The translations under genes and the position numbers were made by a program. A stretch of DNA of 64,000 bases from Chryseobacterium sp. FH1 (lineage in GTDB: Bacteria > Bacteroidota > Bacteroidia > Flavobacteriales > Weeksellaceae), in assembly GCF_000735135.1 (NCBI RefSeq), contig NZ_JPLZ01000005.1:62001-126000 (forward strand), in the 5' to 3' direction. Positions 7,522-16,410 of the stretch are shown here, in pieces. The notes beneath the pieces are model-generated. The model ran no database searches, was not told the DNA's origin, and saw only the letters and a list, made by a program, of their open reading frames with translations. Positions within the stretch are counted from its first letter, which is position 1, and each line of letters starts with the position of its first letter.

Positions 7522-7908
7522 TTAATTTTTCTCTTTCAGTAAGTCTCTGATTTGAATCAAAAGTTCTTCCTGAGTTGGTCCTGCTGGCGCTGCTTCAGGT
7601 TTTACTTCTTCTTTCTTCAATCTGTTGATGCCTTTGATCATTAGGAATAAGGCAAATGCAACAATCGTAAACGAAATAGCAGCTGCCAGAAAGTTCCCGT
7701 ATTTAATCGCTGTTCCAGGAAGTACTAGTTGCGAAAGATTCTCAGCGTTGATTGCTTTCAAAGCAGGATCAAGAAGCGCTGGTGTAATGATGTCATCTAC
7801 CAAAGACGTTACGATTTTTCCAAAAGCACCACCAATGATCACACCGACAGCCAAATCAATCACATTTCCTTTGACAGCAAAGTCTTTAAATTCTTTAAAA
7901 AATCCCAT
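7522..7908 (-). CDS. mscL: Large-conductance mechanosensitive channel MscL
   Basis: MscL opens in response to membrane tension and protects the cell from hypo-osmotic shock; it is a homopentamer in the inner membrane. The 128-residue protein has the conserved N-terminal amphipathic helix [15 protein letters not shown], the first pore-lining helix [18 protein letters not shown], a second membrane helix (about 70-95) and a charged cytoplasmic C-terminal helix, here with a Pro/Ala-rich linker (about 100-113). Length is normal. It is a single-gene unit convergent with the GLPGLI pair. Confidence 0.96.
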   Translation of the reverse strand: MGFFKEFKDFAVKGNVIDLAVGVIIGGAFGKIVTSLVDDIITPALLDPALKAINAENLSQLVLPGTAIKYGNFLAAAISFTIVAFALFLMIKGINRLKKEEVKPEAAPAGPTQEELLIQIRDLLKEKN

Positions 7909-7998
7909 AGTTGCATTTTTATAGTTGGTTATAACAAAAATATAATTTTTTTATTAAAAACACTTTATTTTTTGATAATCTATAATTATTTTATTAGC

Positions 7999-8006
7999 TA
8001 AATTTG
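7999..8006 (+). promoter_or_regulatory. Possible -7 box for nnr
   Basis: TAAATTTG matches TAnnTTTG 24 bases before the nnr start codon. The nearest upstream TTG is 24 bases away, longer than the usual 17-23, so this is tentative. Confidence 0.4.
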
Positions 8007-8030
8007 ATAAGATCTTTTTAATTATCAATA

Positions 8031-9521
8031 ATGAAAATTCTCACAGCAAAACAAATCAAGGACTGCGACACTGCAACTATCGGAACGGGGATTTCTTCTA
8101 TTAATCTAATGGAAAAAGCGTCGAAAGCTTGTGTGGATTGGATCGGTGTTAATTTTAAAACAATTCATAAGTTCTTGATTTTCTGCGGTAACGGAAATAA
8201 TGGTGGCGATGGATTTGCAATTGGAAGAATGCTTTATGAAAAAAGTTTCGATGTCGAAGTTTATATTGATGAGAATCAAAAAGATTTTTCTGCGGATGCG
8301 AAAATGAATCTAAAGAAATTAAAACAAATCAGTGGAATCAATATCAAATATTTTTCCGATTTCTCTATTTTAAAAGATGAAAAAACGGTCATTATTGACG
8401 CAATTTTTGGTTATGGATTGAATAGAAAACTATCTGGAAATACTGAGAACATCATCAATAAATTAAATCAAACAAACGTTCAAAAAATTTCAATCGATAT
8501 TCCAACAGGTTTGTACGCCGACAGATTGATTGATGAAAACGCAACAGTTTTAAAAGCAGATTTCACATTGACTTTCCAGTTTTACAAAAGAAGTTTTCTG
8601 CATTCGGAAACGGGAAAATTTTGTGGAAAAGTGATGGTTTTGGATATTGGCTTGGATGAAAATTTTATTGATGAAACAGAAACTGATTATTTTGTTATTG
8701 ATGAAAATCTCGTCAAAGAAATTTATAGACCTCGCGACGATTTCAGTCACAAAGGAACTTTCGGGAAAAGTATTTTGGTTGGCGGAAGTTATGGAAAAGT
8801 CGGCGCGATATTGATGTCCACATTGTCCGCGCTTAGAACAGGAAGCGGATTGACTTTCACAATTGCCCCAGAATGTGGAAATCTGATTCTCCAATCGCAA
8901 GCACCGGAAGCAATGTTTATGGATTCTGGAGAAAAATATATTGAGAAGATCGAAATTGTGGATAAGGCAGTTTACGGAATCGGACCAGGTTTGGGCAAAG
9001 AAACAAAAACTCAAAATGCGCTGTTTGATTTTCTCAAGTCATACAAAGATCCAATGGTTTTGGATGCCGATGCGCTTAATATTTTGGCGGAGAAGGATGG
9101 GATTAATTTAATTCCGAAAAACGCTGTCATCACGCCACATCCCTTGGAATTTGAAAGGTTGTTTGGGAAAACTGAGAATTCCTTTGAACGATTGGAGTTA
9201 GCGAAAAACAAAGCTGAAGAATTGCAAATATTCATTATTCTGAAAGACCATCATACTGCAGTCATTACGCCTGACAGAAAGGTTTTATATAACATCACGG
9301 GAAATTCTGGAATGGCAAAAGGCGGAAGTGGTGATGTCTTGACTGGGATTTTAACTTCATTGATGTCTCAAAAATACGACATCGAAAAAGCCTGCATTTT
9401 CGGCGTGTGGCTTCACGGAAAAGCAGGCGATTTTTGTGCGGAGGAATTCTCCAAAGAAGCAATGTTGCCTACCTATCTCATCAACAAAATAGGGACAGTT
9501 TTCAAATATTTATCAAGCTGA
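8031..9521 (+). CDS. nnr: Bifunctional NAD(P)H-hydrate epimerase / ADP-dependent NAD(P)H-hydrate dehydratase
   Basis: The enzyme repairs damaged (hydrated) NADH and NADPH: the N-terminal YjeF_N domain (about 1-215) epimerises the R and S forms, and the C-terminal ribokinase-like domain (about 225-490) dehydrates the S form with ADP. The N-terminal domain shows CGNGNNGGDGFAIGR; the C-terminal domain shows the anion-hole/catalytic motif GGSGDVLTG near residues 430-438. The 496-residue length is normal for the fused form. Its 3' end overlaps the end of the convergent topoisomerase gene by 9 bases. Confidence 0.95.
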   Translation: MKILTAKQIKDCDTATIGTGISSINLMEKASKACVDWIGVNFKTIHKFLIFCGNGNNGGDGFAIGRMLYEKSFDVEVYIDENQKDFSADAKMNLKKLKQISGINIKYFSDFSILKDEKTVIIDAIFGYGLNRKLSGNTENIINKLNQTNVQKISIDIPTGLYADRLIDENATVLKADFTLTFQFYKRSFLHSETGKFCGKVMVLDIGLDENFIDETETDYFVIDENLVKEIYRPRDDFSHKGTFGKSILVGGSYGKVGAILMSTLSALRTGSGLTFTIAPECGNLILQSQAPEAMFMDSGEKYIEKIEIVDKAVYGIGPGLGKETKTQNALFDFLKSYKDPMVLDADALNILAEKDGINLIPKNAVITPHPLEFERLFGKTENSFERLELAKNKAEELQIFIILKDHHTAVITPDRKVLYNITGNSGMAKGGSGDVLTGILTSLMSQKYDIEKACIFGVWLHGKAGDFCAEEFSKEAMLPTYLINKIGTVFKYLSS

Positions 9522-10565
9522 AATTCTGTTTTTTCGCTTTGGTGAACTTTTTTTAGGTTTTGCGGTCGGAGCTTTTGTTGGTTTTAATTTTGATTTTAAC
9601 ATATACAATACGCCAACTTCTGTTTCCGATAGATTTTCATTTTTCTTCAAAAGTTTTTTGATTTCTTTTTGGAAGTAATGAACCGTGTGACCGTTTTTGT
9701 AATGTTCAAAAATTCTCGGATCGATGTAAGAATCTCTCGCAACAGAAGGCGTATTTCCTAATTTTTCAGAAACGGCTACAATCGCATTTCGGATTCTCTT
9801 TTTGAGTTCTTTCTGCTGTTTTTCTTCGCAGATTCCCAATTCGTCCAAGATTCCCGCGGCAATCATTGTTCCAGCCCAAGTTCGGAAATCCTTCGCGGAA
9901 AACTCGTCGCCCATTATTTCTCGGATATATTGGTTAAGGTCTTGACTTTCAACTGTAATCAAGTTGTTGTCCTTATCGTAATATTTGAAAAGTCGGTAGC
10001 CTGGCAATTCTTCAATTTCAGAAATCACCTTTGTCAATTTGGAATTGATAATGTGTTTTTCTTGAAACTTCCCAGATTTTCCTTTGTAGGAAAAGATCAT
10101 CTCGTCACCAGCAATTTCCAAATGTTTTTTTCGAATAGTTGTAAGTCCATAACTTTGATTTTGCTGTGTGTATTTCGGACTTCCAGGACGGAAATATGCT
10201 GAGTCCAAAAGTCTCACCATCGCGGCCAAAACTTTTTCCCGGGTCATTTTTTTCTTTCTGAGATGTTGACCAGTTACGCGTCGCATATGTTCCAATTTTT
10301 CTGCAAAGTGAAGGATTCTGTCAAATTTGTCCGCATCTTTTTTCGCTCGGAATTTCGGGTTGTAGATGTATTGTTTTCTCCCTTTTTGGTCTCTTCCGAC
10401 GGCTAAGATCTTTGCGCTTTTATTGGTGGTGATTTCCACGCCTGTCCACGCTGGCGGAATGACTAATGATTTGATATATTCGATTTTTTCTTTGTCTTTC
10501 AGCCTCTCATTGTTTTTATCGACGTAAGAAAAATTTTTTCCCGATGGTTTGCGGATGAGTCTCAT
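9513..10565 (-). CDS. DNA topoisomerase IB (poxvirus/eukaryotic type)
   Basis: Type IB topoisomerases relax supercoils through a 3'-phosphotyrosyl intermediate without ATP or metal. From the ATG at 10563-10565 the protein has 350 residues; the opening MRLIRKPSGKNFSYVD is typical, and the 10 residues offered by an upstream start are not. Active-site elements visible are the GLTTIRKKH stretch, KDFRTWAGT, and the nucleophile in SYIDPRIF at about Tyr280. The C-terminus is a basic tail rich in Lys and Pro. It overlaps the end of the convergent nnr gene by 9 bases. Bacterial homologues are patchily distributed and their role is not well defined. Confidence 0.94.
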   Translation of the reverse strand: MRLIRKPSGKNFSYVDKNNERLKDKEKIEYIKSLVIPPAWTGVEITTNKSAKILAVGRDQKGRKQYIYNPKFRAKKDADKFDRILHFAEKLEHMRRVTGQHLRKKKMTREKVLAAMVRLLDSAYFRPGSPKYTQQNQSYGLTTIRKKHLEIAGDEMIFSYKGKSGKFQEKHIINSKLTKVISEIEELPGYRLFKYYDKDNNLITVESQDLNQYIREIMGDEFSAKDFRTWAGTMIAAGILDELGICEEKQQKELKKRIRNAIVAVSEKLGNTPSVARDSYIDPRIFEHYKNGHTVHYFQKEIKKLLKKNENLSETEVGVLYMLKSKLKPTKAPTAKPKKSSPKRKNRISA

Positions 10566-10728
10566 AATTTTGATTTGGTGATTTTCCTTAAACAATTAAA
10601 ATGCCGATTGTATTTAATTATGAAAGATAATTCTGCAATGTCATTTTCCACTCGCATTTATGATTTTATTAACAGTGAGAAACGTCGCTTATTAAACGAA
10701 ATTCTCTATTTTAGCAAAAATTTTTTTG

Positions 10729-11628
10729 ATGCCAAAGACAGTTGATGATTTTAATAAAAGCAGACTTAGATCCAGTAATATTACTGTGGTTATCAGTATT
10801 TCACTGGTTTTATTCCTTGTAGGTTTATTTGGGTTGATTTTGATCAATGCTCAGAAATATTCTGATTATATCAAGGAACAATTGGTTGTGGAAGCTTACT
10901 TCGAAGAATATTTGGATCCGAGAGATTCTGCTAAAACCCTTAAATTTCAAGAAGAAACCTTTGCAAAAATCAAACAGCAAAATTACGTAAAGCAGGCCAA
11001 ATATATCTCAAAACAACAGGCAACAGTTCTTGCTAAGAAACAGTTGGGAATAGATGCAGACGCGCTTTTCGAAGAAGATATTTTTCCTGCATCTGTTGAG
11101 GTGACTTTGAAACCGGAGTTCGTAGATCCTGCAAAAATAGACAGCGTGGTATCCCAACTGAAAGCCATCAACGGTGTGAAAGATGTGGCGAATGACAATC
11201 AATTGACGATTGATGTTTACAACAATTTGAATCGAATTCTGACTTGGATTTTGGCATTTTCAATTTTGTTCTTGATTGTTGCCATTGTTTTGATTAATAA
11301 CTCAATTCGACTGAAAATATTCTCTAAGCGATTCATTATCAAAACGATGCAGTTGGTTGGGGCGAAGCGTAGATTCATTTTGATGCCGTTTATCAAAGAA
11401 GCTTTAGTTCTCGGATTGATCGGTTCTTTCATCGGAATTCTCGCTCTGGGTGGACTTTGGTATTACTTTACCAATCAGATTGGAACACCTTTCGTTCAAG
11501 ATACAAACCAATATATATTGCTTATCATCATCATTTTGCTGGTTGGAGTTTTCATTACCGTTGCAAGTACTATCTTTGCAACTTGGAGATTCCTGAGAAG
11601 CAACGTGGATGATCTTTATTATTCTTAA
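10729..11628 (+). CDS. ftsX: Cell division protein FtsX-like permease
   Basis: FtsX is the membrane half of the FtsEX ABC complex that couples division to peptidoglycan hydrolase activation. The 299-residue protein has a first membrane helix at about 22-44, a large extracytoplasmic domain (about 45-170) with the FtsX-typical VEAYFEEYLD start, and three C-terminal membrane helices. The ATG at 10729 is chosen over an in-frame TTG one codon earlier. It is followed after 3 bases by a DUF3098 gene, then uppP and truB; this order is common in flavobacteria. ftsE is not adjacent. Confidence 0.92.
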   Translation: MPKTVDDFNKSRLRSSNITVVISISLVLFLVGLFGLILINAQKYSDYIKEQLVVEAYFEEYLDPRDSAKTLKFQEETFAKIKQQNYVKQAKYISKQQATVLAKKQLGIDADALFEEDIFPASVEVTLKPEFVDPAKIDSVVSQLKAINGVKDVANDNQLTIDVYNNLNRILTWILAFSILFLIVAIVLINNSIRLKIFSKRFIIKTMQLVGAKRRFILMPFIKEALVLGLIGSFIGILALGGLWYYFTNQIGTPFVQDTNQYILLIIIILLVGVFITVASTIFATWRFLRSNVDDLYYS

Positions 11629-11631
11629 AAA

Positions 11632-11934
11632 ATGGCAAAAAAAACAAATAAATATTCTGCAGATCAGTACGGCAAATCCACTGACACTGTAGAGAAAAAA
11701 GCATTCTATTTCGGAAACAAGAATTTCAAATTGATGTTGATCGGTTTAGGTTTGATTGTCCTAGGATTTGTCCTGATGATGGGTCCAGATGCCAACACAA
11801 CGCCCGACGGGAAATTCGATCCGACTTATTGGAACAACGATATTTTCTCCTTCCGAAGAATCCGATTGGCGCCACTGCTTGTGATTGCAGGATTCGTGGT
11901 TCAGATTTTCGCAATTCTAAAAAGAAATAAATAA
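11632..11934 (+). CDS. DUF3098 domain-containing small membrane protein
   Basis: This 100-residue protein has two predicted membrane helices (about 32-50 and 80-97) joined by a short loop with NTTPDGKFDPTYWNNDIFSF and a charged N-terminus. It matches DUF3098, a family confined to Bacteroidota, of unknown function. It starts 3 bases after ftsX, so the two are surely co-transcribed and perhaps functionally linked to division or envelope synthesis (inference). A strong terminator follows before uppP. Confidence 0.88.
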   Translation: MAKKTNKYSADQYGKSTDTVEKKAFYFGNKNFKLMLIGLGLIVLGFVLMMGPDANTTPDGKFDPTYWNNDIFSFRRIRLAPLLVIAGFVVQIFAILKRNK

Positions 11935-11954
11935 TTTTTACTTTTCAACATACA

Positions 11955-11992
11955 AACTTTGTCAAAGTTCCGAACTTTGACAAAGTTTTTTT
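11955..11992 (+). terminator. Terminator after ftsX - DUF3098
   Basis: A perfect 15-bp stem (11955-11969 with 11973-11987) around a 3-base loop is followed by a T run. The arms contain TTTGNCAAAG, itself palindromic. Related long hairpins occur at 12843-12880 and 48732-48764. Confidence 0.88.
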
Positions 11993-12006
11993 AATTTAAA
12001 CTAATA

Positions 12007-12825
12007 ATGGATTTAATCAAAGCGATCATCATCGCAATCATAGAAGGACTTACAGAATATCTTCCAATATCTTCCACCGCTCATATGGGTTTCGCCGCAA
12101 GTCTGATGGGTTTGGAAGAAACAGAATTTCTAAAGATGTTTCAAGTATCTATCCAATTTGGGGCAATACTTTCCGTGGTTGTGGCTTATGGCAAAAAGTT
12201 CTTTGATTTTTCCAATTTGCAGTTTTATTATAAACTCGCTTTTGCAGTAATGCCAGCTTTGGGAATTGGTTTTTTTCTTGATGATTTGATCGAATCTGTT
12301 TTAGGAAATCAAATTGCCATCTCAACTGTTTTGGTTTTGGGCGGTGTGGTTTTGTTGTTTGCCGACAGTTGGTTCAAAAATCCTCTGATCCACGATGAGA
12401 AAGAGATTTCCATCAAGAAAGCTGTGATCATCGGGTTTTGGCAATGTTTAGCGATGATGCCGGGGACGAGTAGAAGTGCGGCTTCCATCATTGGTGGTAT
12501 GACACAAGGATTGTCGAGAAAAGCGGCCGCCGAATTTTCATTTTTCCTCGCTGTTCCGACGATGTTGGCTGTGACACTTTATTCCGTTTTCGTGAAAACT
12601 TGGGGTAAAGAAACACTTCATCCGCAGAAAGGTTACGAGATGATCTTGGAATCGCAGGATCATATTATGATTTTCATTGTTGGAAATGTTGTGGCTTTTG
12701 TTGTTGCTTGGATTGCGATCAAATCTTTCATTAGTCTTTTAAACAAATACGGTTTCAAACCTTGGGGCTGGTACCGAATTGTGGTTGGGATTGGCTTGTT
12801 GATTTATTTTTATTTTTTTAAATAA
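12007..12825 (+). CDS. uppP: Undecaprenyl-diphosphatase UppP (BacA)
   Basis: UppP recycles the lipid carrier by removing one phosphate from undecaprenyl diphosphate and confers basal bacitracin resistance. The 272-residue integral membrane protein has the family motifs: EGLTEYLPISSTAH (Glu13 and Glu17 of the ExxxE motif, with the following serine-rich loop ending in His26) and PGTSRSAASIIGGM at about 152-165. About eight membrane helices are present. It lies between two strong terminators, so it is probably its own unit, although ftsX-DUF3098 read-through is possible. Confidence 0.96.
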   Translation: MDLIKAIIIAIIEGLTEYLPISSTAHMGFAASLMGLEETEFLKMFQVSIQFGAILSVVVAYGKKFFDFSNLQFYYKLAFAVMPALGIGFFLDDLIESVLGNQIAISTVLVLGGVVLLFADSWFKNPLIHDEKEISIKKAVIIGFWQCLAMMPGTSRSAASIIGGMTQGLSRKAAAEFSFFLAVPTMLAVTLYSVFVKTWGKETLHPQKGYEMILESQDHIMIFIVGNVVAFVVAWIAIKSFISLLNKYGFKPWGWYRIVVGIGLLIYFYFFK

Positions 12826-12842
12826 CTAAAAACGATATTTTC

Positions 12843-12880
12843 AGCCTTATCAAGGTTTCAAACCTTGACAAGGCTTTTTT
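12843..12880 (+). terminator. Terminator after uppP
   Basis: A stem of about 16 bp (AGCCTT...AAGGTTT with its near-complement AAACCTTGACAAGGCT) is followed by TTTTTT. It is related in sequence to the hairpin at 48732-48764. Confidence 0.85.
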
Positions 12881-12916
12881 CTCTGTTAAAAGAAATTTTT
12901 TCAAAACTCTCCAGCG

Positions 12917-12962
12917 CTCCAACTCTCAAACACTCCAACCCTCAAATGCTCCAACTCAAATG
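12917..12962. repeat. 16-bp tandem repeat (CTCCAAC-type) running into the truB start codon
   Basis: Three units of about 16 bases, CTCCAACTCTCAAACA, CTCCAACCCTCAAATG and a shortened CTCCAACTCAAATG, lie head to tail; the last provides the ATG of truB (12960). The repeat therefore forms the whole translation start region. Confidence 0.75.
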
Positions 12963-13658
12963 ACAGCAGAAGACCTACAATCCGGACAAATATTTCTATT
13001 GGACAAACCTTTGGATTGGACTTCTTTCCAGGCGGTCAATAAGTTGAAGTACAAACTCAAAAGAGAGTTTCCAGAATTACCGAAGAAATTCAAAATTGGT
13101 CACGCGGGTACTTTGGATCCAAGAGCGACAGGATTATTGATTGTTTGCACAGGAAAATTCACCAAGAGGATTCCAGAAATCCAAGATGCGCCAAAGGAAT
13201 ATTGGACAGAAGTAAAAATCGGTGTTCAAACCGAATCTTACGACACAGAGAAACCCGAAATTCTCCCAACCGAATATTCTCACATCACGACGGAACAGAT
13301 TCATGAAACGTTGGTAAAATTCATAGGTGAAATCGATCAAAAACCACCCGTTTTTTCTGCATTGAAAGTTGATGGAAAACGTGCTTACGACCTGGCAAGA
13401 GCTGGAGCAGAAGTGGAAATGAAATCCAGAAAAACCACAATACATTATCTTAATCAAATAGAAATTAATCTTCCATTCGTATCCTTCATAGTTGGTTGTA
13501 GCAAAGGAACTTACATCCGAAGTCTGGCGCACGATATTGGGCAGGAACTTGATGTTGGTGCATATTTAACACAACTCAGACGGACGAAAATTGGAGAATA
13601 TTCTGTAGAAAATGCAAGTTCAGATTTTATCAATGATGATTTTGAAGTATCAGAATAA
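12960..13658 (+). CDS. truB: tRNA pseudouridine(55) synthase TruB
   Basis: TruB makes pseudouridine at position 55 in the T loop of nearly all tRNAs. The 232-residue protein carries the catalytic motif GHAGTLDPRATG with the nucleophile Asp53, the KPPVFSALKVDGKRAYDLAR stretch, and CSKGTYIRSLAHDIG. It is a short form that lacks the C-terminal PUA domain of the E. coli enzyme, as usual in this phylum. The start codon is embedded in a tandem repeat. It follows uppP after a terminator. Confidence 0.95.
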   Translation: MTAEDLQSGQIFLLDKPLDWTSFQAVNKLKYKLKREFPELPKKFKIGHAGTLDPRATGLLIVCTGKFTKRIPEIQDAPKEYWTEVKIGVQTESYDTEKPEILPTEYSHITTEQIHETLVKFIGEIDQKPPVFSALKVDGKRAYDLARAGAEVEMKSRKTTIHYLNQIEINLPFVSFIVGCSKGTYIRSLAHDIGQELDVGAYLTQLRRTKIGEYSVENASSDFINDDFEVSE

Positions 13659-13743
13659 TTGGCTTTTGACAGTTTGCTTTTTGCATTTAGCTTAAAAATA
13701 AATATTTTGAGAATTATCAATTTTACAAAGACTTACTAATTAA

Positions 13744-14322
13744 ATGAAGAAAATTTTACTCGTTTCATTTCTTGTTTTTTCGGTTTTACTTTTTGGACAA
13801 AACGAAAGCAAAACGATGGGCTTTTACATCAGCCCAAATATCCAAGCTGGTTATAATCTTGGAAACTCAATAGCAGAAAGTCAAAATCGAGATTCTCCAT
13901 ATTACCAACAAGAGATTGCGCCCAACTTACCAAATAAACTAACTTACGGAATTGGTGTGGTTGGCGGTTATCATATTTTACCATTTTTTGCCTTGGGAAC
14001 TGGGTTCAAGTACAATTATGTCGCCGACAATCTTCATCTTTTGAATTGGACGCTTCAACCAAAATTCATCTTCGGAAAAGACGAAGGCAAGTTTGTTTTG
14101 GAATTTGAATACGGAAAACAATTCAATCAATCCAATATCAATGAGACGCACTATTTTGGTGGTATAATTGGCTATCAGGAATCATTCTCAAAGCGGTTAA
14201 TTCAAGAAGGCGGTTTGTTTATTTATAGATACAATTCCCACGTTTCGAACGCTTATTTTATAGGTTTGTCTTTTGGTGCCACTATTTTTAGCAATAAGAG
14301 ATATACAGTTTATGGAAAGTAG
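13744..14322 (+). CDS. Exported protein, probable small outer-membrane beta barrel
   Basis: I do not recognise a named family with certainty. The 192-residue protein has a signal peptide (MKKILLVSFLVFSVLLFGQ) followed by a mature part rich in alternating aromatic/glycine strands (YISPNIQAGYNLGN, YGIGVVGGYHILPFFALGTGFKYNY, FVLEFEYGKQF) and ends in a basic strand, as in small outer-membrane barrels. It is a single gene after truB; no operon partner is visible. Function unknown. Confidence 0.75.
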   Translation: MKKILLVSFLVFSVLLFGQNESKTMGFYISPNIQAGYNLGNSIAESQNRDSPYYQQEIAPNLPNKLTYGIGVVGGYHILPFFALGTGFKYNYVADNLHLLNWTLQPKFIFGKDEGKFVLEFEYGKQFNQSNINETHYFGGIIGYQESFSKRLIQEGGLFIYRYNSHVSNAYFIGLSFGATIFSNKRYTVYGK

Positions 14323-14573
14323 ATTTTGTAATTTTTTTTTATTTTTTTTTCTAAAAGTTATTTCTACCAATAGAATATTATGATTGTCATTTTGTAATTG
14401 TATCTAAGTGATAATTTTGATTTAATAATTAATAAACAATTATTGTAAAAATATTTTAGTGTAAAAGCATTGCTGAGATTCAAACAAAATTTAAGAATCT
14501 TTGTTTAATCCAATGTTTTAGCTTATTTTAGCCTTCCTTTTAAAATAAATGTTTAATTTAAATTCATTCAATT

Positions 14574-15464
14574 ATGAAAAAAATTCTATTTTCTTTGATT
14601 GCTTCTTCAGCAATTTTTTATTCAGTAAATGCGCAAACAAAAATTTCTTTCGAAGCTTCGGAAGGGTATAATGTTGGAGCTGTAGGTGGTCAAAAAACTT
14701 GGACAGCATGGGGAGGTGCTCCTGCAAACAAGACAGTTGTTTCAACAACTAAAGCTTCTGATGGAGCAAGATCAGTGAGAATCTTAGGTGATGGTGCTGT
14801 TGAGGCTTATTATGGGGTAGAATCAACAATTTCTTTCTATAACAGATCAGAAATTAGTTTTGCAATAAATGCTGATTCTTTGGACGGTTCGGATAATTTT
14901 GTAATCATTTACAATGAGGATTATGATATCGTAGCTGGTGTGGATTTTGACTGGGACGGTAACGTTTTGGTCTATGATTACACTGAGGGTGATTTTGTTG
15001 AGTCATCCAAAACGTTTTTAGGAAACAGATGGTACAATGTAAAGATTGAAATGGATTTTGCAACAAAGGTGGCTAATTATTATGTTGATTCCTCATTGAT
15101 TGCTACAAATTCGATTGATCCCACACTTGCTAACTACAGTATTGTTGACTTGATGACCGATGACTATGGAAGTGGTTTCTATGTTGATAATATAGAAGTT
15201 AGAGACACGTCGCTAATAAGCACTTCAGAAGTTTCTAAAAAAGACATCTTCCGAGTTTATCCAAACCCAACTGTTGATGTTGTGAACTTTGATGTTGCTG
15301 GAAAAATCAATTCTGTAGAAGTTTATGACGCTGCTGGAAAATTGGTGAAAACTACGAAAGACGGTGCTAAATCATTAAACGTTTCTGCTTTGAGCAAAGG
15401 AAGCTATGTAGTGAAAGTACAGACGGAAAACGGTTCTCACACTCAAAAATTAATCAAGAAATAA
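14574..15464 (+). CDS. T9SS type A sorting domain-containing protein
   Basis: A 296-residue secreted protein with a signal peptide (ends near SVNAQ, residue 21), a central beta-rich domain of about 190 residues with the look of a concanavalin-like jelly roll (WYNVKIEMDF, GFYVDNIEVRD), and a C-terminal type IX secretion sorting domain beginning VYPNPTVDVVNFDV and ending SHTQKLIKK. The tail directs export across the outer membrane and anchoring to the cell surface or release. No catalytic motif is seen. It is a single-gene unit with its own terminator. The 251 bases before it are AT-rich and hold no other gene. Confidence 0.88.
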   Translation: MKKILFSLIASSAIFYSVNAQTKISFEASEGYNVGAVGGQKTWTAWGGAPANKTVVSTTKASDGARSVRILGDGAVEAYYGVESTISFYNRSEISFAINADSLDGSDNFVIIYNEDYDIVAGVDFDWDGNVLVYDYTEGDFVESSKTFLGNRWYNVKIEMDFATKVANYYVDSSLIATNSIDPTLANYSIVDLMTDDYGSGFYVDNIEVRDTSLISTSEVSKKDIFRVYPNPTVDVVNFDVAGKINSVEVYDAAGKLVKTTKDGAKSLNVSALSKGSYVVKVQTENGSHTQKLIKK

Positions 15465-15489
15465 TCAATTTATTTATTGAAAAGATAAA

Positions 15490-15518
15490 AAGCTTCACTT
15501 CTAAAGTGGAGCTTTTTT
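15490..15518 (+). terminator. Terminator after the T9SS cargo gene
   Basis: AAGCTTCACTT-CTA-AAGTGGAGCTT (one G-U pair) is followed by TTTT on the plus strand. Confidence 0.85.
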
Positions 15519-15568
15519 GTTGTATTAAGTTTTAATAAAGCATATTTTTGCAAAAGATTTAGAAGAAA

Positions 15569-16294
15569 TTGGAAAAAGTAAGAATCAATAAATATTTATC
15601 AGAAGTTGGATTTTGCTCCAGAAGAGCGGCTGACAAACTTTTGGAAGAAGGCAGGATCACGATCAATGGCATAGTTCCAGAAATGGGAACCAAAGTTTCT
15701 GATGATGATGAAATTTTCGTAGATGGGAAAACCATCCGCAAACCAAAGGATGAGGACTTCGTTTACATCGCTTTCAACAAACCAGTTGGAATCGTTTGTA
15801 CGACGGATACAAAACGCGAGAAGAATAATATTGTCGAATACATCAACCACCCAAAACGGATTTTCCCAATAGGAAGATTAGACAAACCGAGTGAAGGATT
15901 GATTCTACTGACTTCCGACGGCGATATTGTCAACAAAATATTGAGAGCAAGAAACAACCACGAAAAGGAATATTATGTAAGAGTCAATAAGCCGATCACG
16001 GAGAAATTTCTTGAGAAAATGAGAAATGGCGTTTCAATTCTTGATACCATAACCAAGAAATGCGAAGTCGAAAAAATCGATACGATGAACTTTCGAATCG
16101 TTCTCACGCAAGGTCTCAACCGACAAATCCGAAGGATGTGCGAGCATTTGGACTACGAAGTGAAGAAACTGAAAAGAGTCCGAATTATGAATATCAAACT
16201 CGATTTGCCCGTCGGAAAATGGCGAGATCTGACACTAGAAGAAATGACAGAACTCAACGGATTGTTAGAAGATTCCAGCAAGACATTTGATTAA
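15569..16294 (+). CDS. rluF: 23S rRNA pseudouridine(2604) synthase RluF
   Basis: RluF modifies U2604 of 23S rRNA (and tRNA-Tyr U35 in E. coli). The 241-residue protein has an N-terminal S4 RNA-binding domain (about 4-60), the catalytic motif GRLDKPSEGLILLTSDGD with its conserved aspartate, and the RluF-like QGLNRQIRRMCEH and KLKRVRIMN segments. The only start that keeps the whole S4 domain is a TTG at 15569-15571; no in-frame ATG is available before it. The 3' region continues into a repeat-rich spacer. Confidence 0.93.
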   Translation: MEKVRINKYLSEVGFCSRRAADKLLEEGRITINGIVPEMGTKVSDDDEIFVDGKTIRKPKDEDFVYIAFNKPVGIVCTTDTKREKNNIVEYINHPKRIFPIGRLDKPSEGLILLTSDGDIVNKILRARNNHEKEYYVRVNKPITEKFLEKMRNGVSILDTITKKCEVEKIDTMNFRIVLTQGLNRQIRRMCEHLDYEVKKLKRVRIMNIKLDLPVGKWRDLTLEEMTELNGLLEDSSKTFD

Positions 16295-16323
16295 TATCTA
16301 TCAAACTGAAAATGATTTGTCTC

Positions 16324-16390
16324 TCGCAGATTTAGTGAATTTTGCAGATTTTTTTAAAATAATCATCTGCTGAATTTACTTAATCTGCGA
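16324..16390. repeat. Long imperfect inverted repeat (CGCAGATT type)
   Basis: A 26-base arm at 16324-16349 and its imperfect complement at 16365-16390 (about five mismatches) could form a long hairpin between the convergent rluF and HHH genes. The AATCTGC words recur at 63334-63357 near the window end. It may double as a terminator but has the look of a dispersed repeat. Confidence 0.65.
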
Positions 16391-16410
16391 TATTTTTTGT
16401 GATTAATTTT

